Shown: in pieces, positions 14,510-17,891 of the stretch | Position numbering within the stretch: the first letter of the stretch is position 1 | Layout: each line of letters opens with the position of its first letter | The notes under the pieces: model-generated | Told to the model about the DNA's origin: nothing | What the model saw: the letters and a program-made list of their open reading frames with translations, nothing else | The model's database searches: none | Assembly (NCBI GenBank): GCA_002317475.1 | Contig: DCIS01000078.1 | Span: forward strand, 1 to 17,891 | Direction of reading: 5' to 3' | Origin: Prevotellaceae bacterium UBA1720 | Lineage (GTDB): Bacteria; Bacteroidota; Bacteroidia; Bacteroidales; Bacteroidaceae | Length of the DNA: 17,891 nucleotides | Made by a program: the position numbers and the translations under genes

Positions 14510-17040
14510 TGAAAAAATTATACATCACTTTCGTTTTACTGCTCGTGACATCTGTGGTTTTAGGCGCAGAACAATTTGTGCAGTACCAGAAGACTGCTGA
14601 TAGTCAGTTGCGCTTGACAGGTACGGCAGACACAATCCTTTATGACGCTAATGACTGGGAAGGCGTGAAGATTGCCGTTCGCAATCTACGCAACGACCTA
14701 AAGGCGGTAACAGGCAGTCCCTGTGCCCCCATCCTCGTGGCTACCGTGGGCAAGAGTGAAATCGCTCTACAATATAAGGAGCAAAGCAAGCAGCTTAAGG
14801 GTAAGTGGGAACAGTACCTTATCTTCAATGATGGTGGAAAACTAGTCATCCTCGGCAGCGACAAGCGTGGCACAATCTATGGTATCTACGAACTTTCACG
14901 TCAGATGGGTGTCTCACCTTGGTACTGGATGGCTGATGTGCCTATTGCGAAGCACAAGGATTTATATTTCACACCAGGCATTTACACTAACGGTGAACCC
15001 AAGGTGAAATATCGTGGTATCTTCATCAACGACGAAAATCCATGTCTGCAGAGCTGGGCACGCGAAAAGTTCGGCAACATGAATGGTGAAATGTACCAGC
15101 ATGTGTATGAACTCCTACTACGTCTGCGTGCCAATCTGCTGTGGCCAGGCATGTGGGGAGCATTCCCCGAGGATGACCCAAGCAACAGTCGCCTATACCG
15201 TCCTGATGGTTCATACGAGGGCAACTGCTTCAATGAGGATGACCTTGAGAATCCCGCTATCGCTGATCGTTACGGGATTGTGATTGGAACCTCGCACCAC
15301 GAGCCTTTCCAACGTTCACAACAGGAATGGTTTCGTCACCGCGATGAGTATGGCAATGGTGAATGGAACTACAAAACAAACCGCGATGGTGTCCGTCAGT
15401 TCTGGCGCGATGGTATGGAGCATACCAAGAACTACGAGAGCATCATCACCGTAGGTATGCGCGGCGATGATGACAAACCGATGGTCGATATGGGAAGTGC
15501 TAAAGAGAACTTCCGTATGCTTGCCCAGATTATCAAGGACCAGCAGAAGATTATTGCTGATGTCACTAAGAAACCTGCCAATCAGACCCCTCAAGTGTGG
15601 ACATTGTACAGCGAGCAACTTGATTATTTTGATGGCGGACTTGATGTACCCGACGATGTGATTATCGTGCTATGTGATGATAACTTTGGTGATGTGCGCC
15701 GCCTTCCTACAACTCCGCGCAAGGGTGGCTATGGCATGTATTATCATGTAGCTTACTATGGAGCACCTCGCGCACAGAAGTGGTTGAATATGTCGCAGAT
15801 ACAGCAGCATTGGGAACAGCTCCAAGCCACTTACGACTATGGTGTCAACAAGCTTTGGATTCTGAATGTAGGAGATATAAAACCCCATGAATTTCCAACC
15901 ACTTTCTTTATGGATATGGCTTGGAATCCCGAGGCGTTCAATGCGGATAATCTATACGACTATACTGTGGATTTCTACACTAAAACATTTGGTGCAGAGC
16001 ATGGTGCAGAGATAGCAAACATCATCGATAAGCACAACAAATACACAGCATACATAAATGCTGAGTTGCTCAATCAAAACACTTTCAATCTCGAAAGCGG
16101 TGAGTTCGAGAGAGTGACCAACAAATATTTGGTTCTCGAAGCGCGTGCCCTACGCGTTTATTCAGCTCTTCCTGATAACTTCCATGATGCCTACTGGCAA
16201 CTTGTACTCTATCCAGTCAGTGCTATGGCTAATCTCTATCAAATGTATTATGCTGCAGCAAAGAATCGTCAGTTTGCAGAAAAAAATGATCCCGAAGCAA
16301 ATAAATGGGCACAACTCTCAGATGACTGCTTCGTTCGAGACAGCCTGCTTGCACATTATTATAATCATGAGATGAGCGGTGGCAAGTGGAATCACATGAT
16401 GGATCAGAAGCATATCGGATTCAAGACTTGGCACACACCGAAGCAGCAAACTCCTCCATCCGTAAAGCGCGTGACAGAAGCTTCCGACCAAGACCAGTGG
16501 GTGTTCACCTCGTCCGATGGGGTTTGTGTCATTGAGGCCGAGCACGCCTATCAACGCATCAATCCATCTGCTGATGCACAGTGGAAGGTCATACCAAATC
16601 TTGGCAGAACTCTTTCCACTATCGCAGTCATCCCTTACACATCTTCGGTAGAAGGGGCTGCACTTGAATATATGATTGAGATTCCGGAGGAGCAATTCAA
16701 AGATAAGATTGAACTGCACGTGGCACTCCGCAGCACCATGCCTTTCCTTAAAGGTGGACATGGATTCAAGGTTTCAATCAATGGAGGTGAACCACAAGAA
16801 GTCAATTACAACAAAGACATGAACTGGGAAAACAAATACAACCTCATGTACCCAGCTGCTGCCGATAGAGTGATTGAAACCAAATGTACGTTGAAACTGA
16901 AGAAATCACAAGACAACAGATATATCCTGCGTTTCGAACCAACTGCTCCAGGTGTGGCACTTCAGAAACTCATTCTGGACATTGGAAGCTATACTAAGTC
17001 GCGACTGTTAGGAATAGAATCGCCACATAGACGTTTATAA
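14509..17040 (+). CDS. GH115 xylan alpha-1,2-glucuronidase
   Basis: Removes glucuronic acid or 4-O-methylglucuronic acid from internal xylose units of xylan, the strongest single sign that this locus targets glucuronoxylan. The 843 residues have a signal peptide (1-19, ending VVLG), an N-terminal alpha/beta domain (about 20-160: LIFNDGGKLVILGSDKRGTIYGIYELS in short form), a catalytic barrel (about 165-500: YRGIFINDENP, LLWPGMWGAFPEDD, GTSHHEPFQRSQQEW, TVGMRGDDDKPM), a helical domain, and a C-terminal beta domain (about 670-843, starting VIEAEHAYQ). The length is normal for bacterial GH115. Translation is probably coupled to GH59 through TAATG. Codons are more AT-rich than in the first GH43. 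The next gene starts 58 bases downstream. Confidence 0.95.
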   Translation: MKKLYITFVLLLVTSVVLGAEQFVQYQKTADSQLRLTGTADTILYDANDWEGVKIAVRNLRNDLKAVTGSPCAPILVATVGKSEIALQYKEQSKQLKGKWEQYLIFNDGGKLVILGSDKRGTIYGIYELSRQMGVSPWYWMADVPIAKHKDLYFTPGIYTNGEPKVKYRGIFINDENPCLQSWAREKFGNMNGEMYQHVYELLLRLRANLLWPGMWGAFPEDDPSNSRLYRPDGSYEGNCFNEDDLENPAIADRYGIVIGTSHHEPFQRSQQEWFRHRDEYGNGEWNYKTNRDGVRQFWRDGMEHTKNYESIITVGMRGDDDKPMVDMGSAKENFRMLAQIIKDQQKIIADVTKKPANQTPQVWTLYSEQLDYFDGGLDVPDDVIIVLCDDNFGDVRRLPTTPRKGGYGMYYHVAYYGAPRAQKWLNMSQIQQHWEQLQATYDYGVNKLWILNVGDIKPHEFPTTFFMDMAWNPEAFNADNLYDYTVDFYTKTFGAEHGAEIANIIDKHNKYTAYINAELLNQNTFNLESGEFERVTNKYLVLEARALRVYSALPDNFHDAYWQLVLYPVSAMANLYQMYYAAAKNRQFAEKNDPEANKWAQLSDDCFVRDSLLAHYYNHEMSGGKWNHMMDQKHIGFKTWHTPKQQTPPSVKRVTEASDQDQWVFTSSDGVCVIEAEHAYQRINPSADAQWKVIPNLGRTLSTIAVIPYTSSVEGAALEYMIEIPEEQFKDKIELHVALRSTMPFLKGGHGFKVSINGGEPQEVNYNKDMNWENKYNLMYPAAADRVIETKCTLKLKKSQDNRYILRFEPTAPGVALQKLILDIGSYTKSRLLGIESPHRRL

Positions 17041-17048
17041 ATTATAAA

Positions 17049-17069
17049 AGTTAACGATTAAAGATTAAA
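17049..17069. repeat. Short heptamer repeat in the leader of the last gene
   Basis: AGTTAAC (17049) is followed by two identical GATTAAA units (17056 and 17063). It lies 30 bases before the ATG at 17099. No promoter boxes are visible in the 58-base gap. Confidence 0.45.
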
Positions 17070-17098
17070 GAAAGTTTACTGTTTAAGGGTGAATTAAA

Positions 17099-17891
17099 AT
17101 GAAGAATATTCAAAATACATTTTGGATCGTTGCTATGCTGCTCGCAAATACTCCAAGTGTGAGCGCACAAACGACACATCTCAATTCATTTCAAAATACG
17201 ACCATAACAAGTGGACGTATGAAAATGCTTGAGCAGAAGGATGTGGAGGTCATTAAATCACTTGACCCAGACAGACTATTGTTTTACTTTAGGGATTTGG
17301 CCGGAATAGATAATCCCGAAGGGGTTAGGAGATATGGCGGATGGGAAAATTCTGACCTTAAGGGACACACTCTCGGACACTATCTCTCTGCCATGAGTAT
17401 GTATTGGGCACAGAGCAATGATGCTGAATTATTGAAAAAAGTGAACTATGTGGTGAGTGAATTGGGACGTTGTCAGAAAGCCATGGGAAGCGGCTATATC
17501 AGTGCCTTCCCTGATACTGCACTTGACCGTGTGGAAAAGGACGGTAGCGGCTGGGCTCCTTACTATACCTTGCATAAGATTCTACAGGGTCTGATGGATG
17601 CTTATACGTTTACTGGCAATACGGAAGCCTTGCGTATCGCATCGTCATTCGGCGACTATATCCACAATCGCACCACACGCATTACGGTGAACGCAAGATG
17701 GATAAAAAACCTGGACATCATGGAGATTGGGGGATTTGCAGAATCTATGCTTAACCTCTATGCACAGACCCACAACGAGAAGCACCTGAAGGCTGGTCAG
17801 TTCTTTCAGCAGATGGACAAGATCGAACCAAGTGCCAACGGTATTGACCAGTTGCATGACAAGCGAACAATGAACTTCCATCATGCCAACA
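17099..17891 (+). CDS. GH127/GH146-type beta-L-arabinofuranosidase (DUF1680), 3' end outside the window
   Basis: Predicted exo-enzyme releasing beta-L-arabinofuranose. The frame is open from ATG 17099 to the window edge, giving 264 residues of a protein that usually has 600-800. It starts with a signal peptide (1-24, MKNIQNTF...SVSAQ). The visible part is the front of the (alpha/alpha)6 barrel: RRYGGWENSDLKGHTLGHYL (about 78-97), MGSGYISAFPDTALDRVE (about 130-147), SGWAPYYTLHKILQGLMDAY (about 150-169), IGGFAESMLNLY (about 213-224) and FHHANT near the edge. These order and match the DUF1680 family. The catalytic Cys and Glu lie further on and cannot be checked, and GH127 versus GH146 cannot be settled from this half. 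It belongs to the same operon by spacing (58 bases). Confidence 0.9.
   Translation, partial: MKNIQNTFWIVAMLLANTPSVSAQTTHLNSFQNTTITSGRMKMLEQKDVEVIKSLDPDRLLFYFRDLAGIDNPEGVRRYGGWENSDLKGHTLGHYLSAMSMYWAQSNDAELLKKVNYVVSELGRCQKAMGSGYISAFPDTALDRVEKDGSGWAPYYTLHKILQGLMDAYTFTGNTEALRIASSFGDYIHNRTTRITVNARWIKNLDIMEIGGFAESMLNLYAQTHNEKHLKAGQFFQQMDKIEPSANGIDQLHDKRTMNFHHAN

Overview
The window looks like part of a polysaccharide utilisation locus (PUL) from a Prevotella-like member of the Bacteroidales. The reasons are a hybrid two-component (HTCS) type regulator, sugar-cleaving enzymes that nearly all start with a signal peptide ending in AQ, tight same-strand spacing, and two promoters matching the Bacteroidales TTTG / TAnnTTTG pattern. 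All genes are on the + strand. No susC/susD pair, transposase, tRNA, rRNA or CRISPR array is visible, so this is an enzyme-rich part of a larger locus that continues past the right edge.

Layout. Positions 1-501 are a non-coding leader made largely of short tandem repeats, with a good promoter at 432-463. Next come a GH43 enzyme (502-2097), a 171-bp spacer filled by a 10-bp-period repeat array, and an HTCS-like regulator (2269-5367). A second promoter (5445-5475) then opens a run of six enzyme genes: GH43 (5496-7208), GH51 (7230-9626), GH98 (9677-12340), GH59 (12464-14509), GH115 (14509-17040) and a GH127/GH146-type gene cut by the window edge (17099-17891). Gaps in this run are 21, 50, 123, -1 and 58 bases, so it is probably one operon. 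The 123-base gap holds a strong stem-loop.

How the genes may work together (inference from families). GH115 removes (4-O-methyl)glucuronic acid from xylan. GH43 and GH51 remove alpha-L-arabinofuranose or xylose. GH98 is an endo-acting family that includes xylanases for heavily decorated cereal xylan. GH59 would remove beta-galactose. GH127/146 removes beta-L-arabinofuranose. The set fits a highly branched glucuronoarabinoxylan or a mixed arabinose/galactose-decorated hemicellulose.

Most unusual points. The HTCS-like regulator has kept its sensor, phospho-acceptor helix, receiver and AraC domains but has lost the whole ATPase domain, and carries Lys in place of the acidic residue after the H-box histidine. 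A helically spaced decamer array lies directly upstream of that regulator. A GH59 protein strikingly like animal galactocerebrosidase sits among xylan enzymes. A 12-bp hairpin with a GNRA-type loop lies in front of that GH59 gene. Heptamer repeats recur in leaders, one of them inside a signal-peptide coding region.
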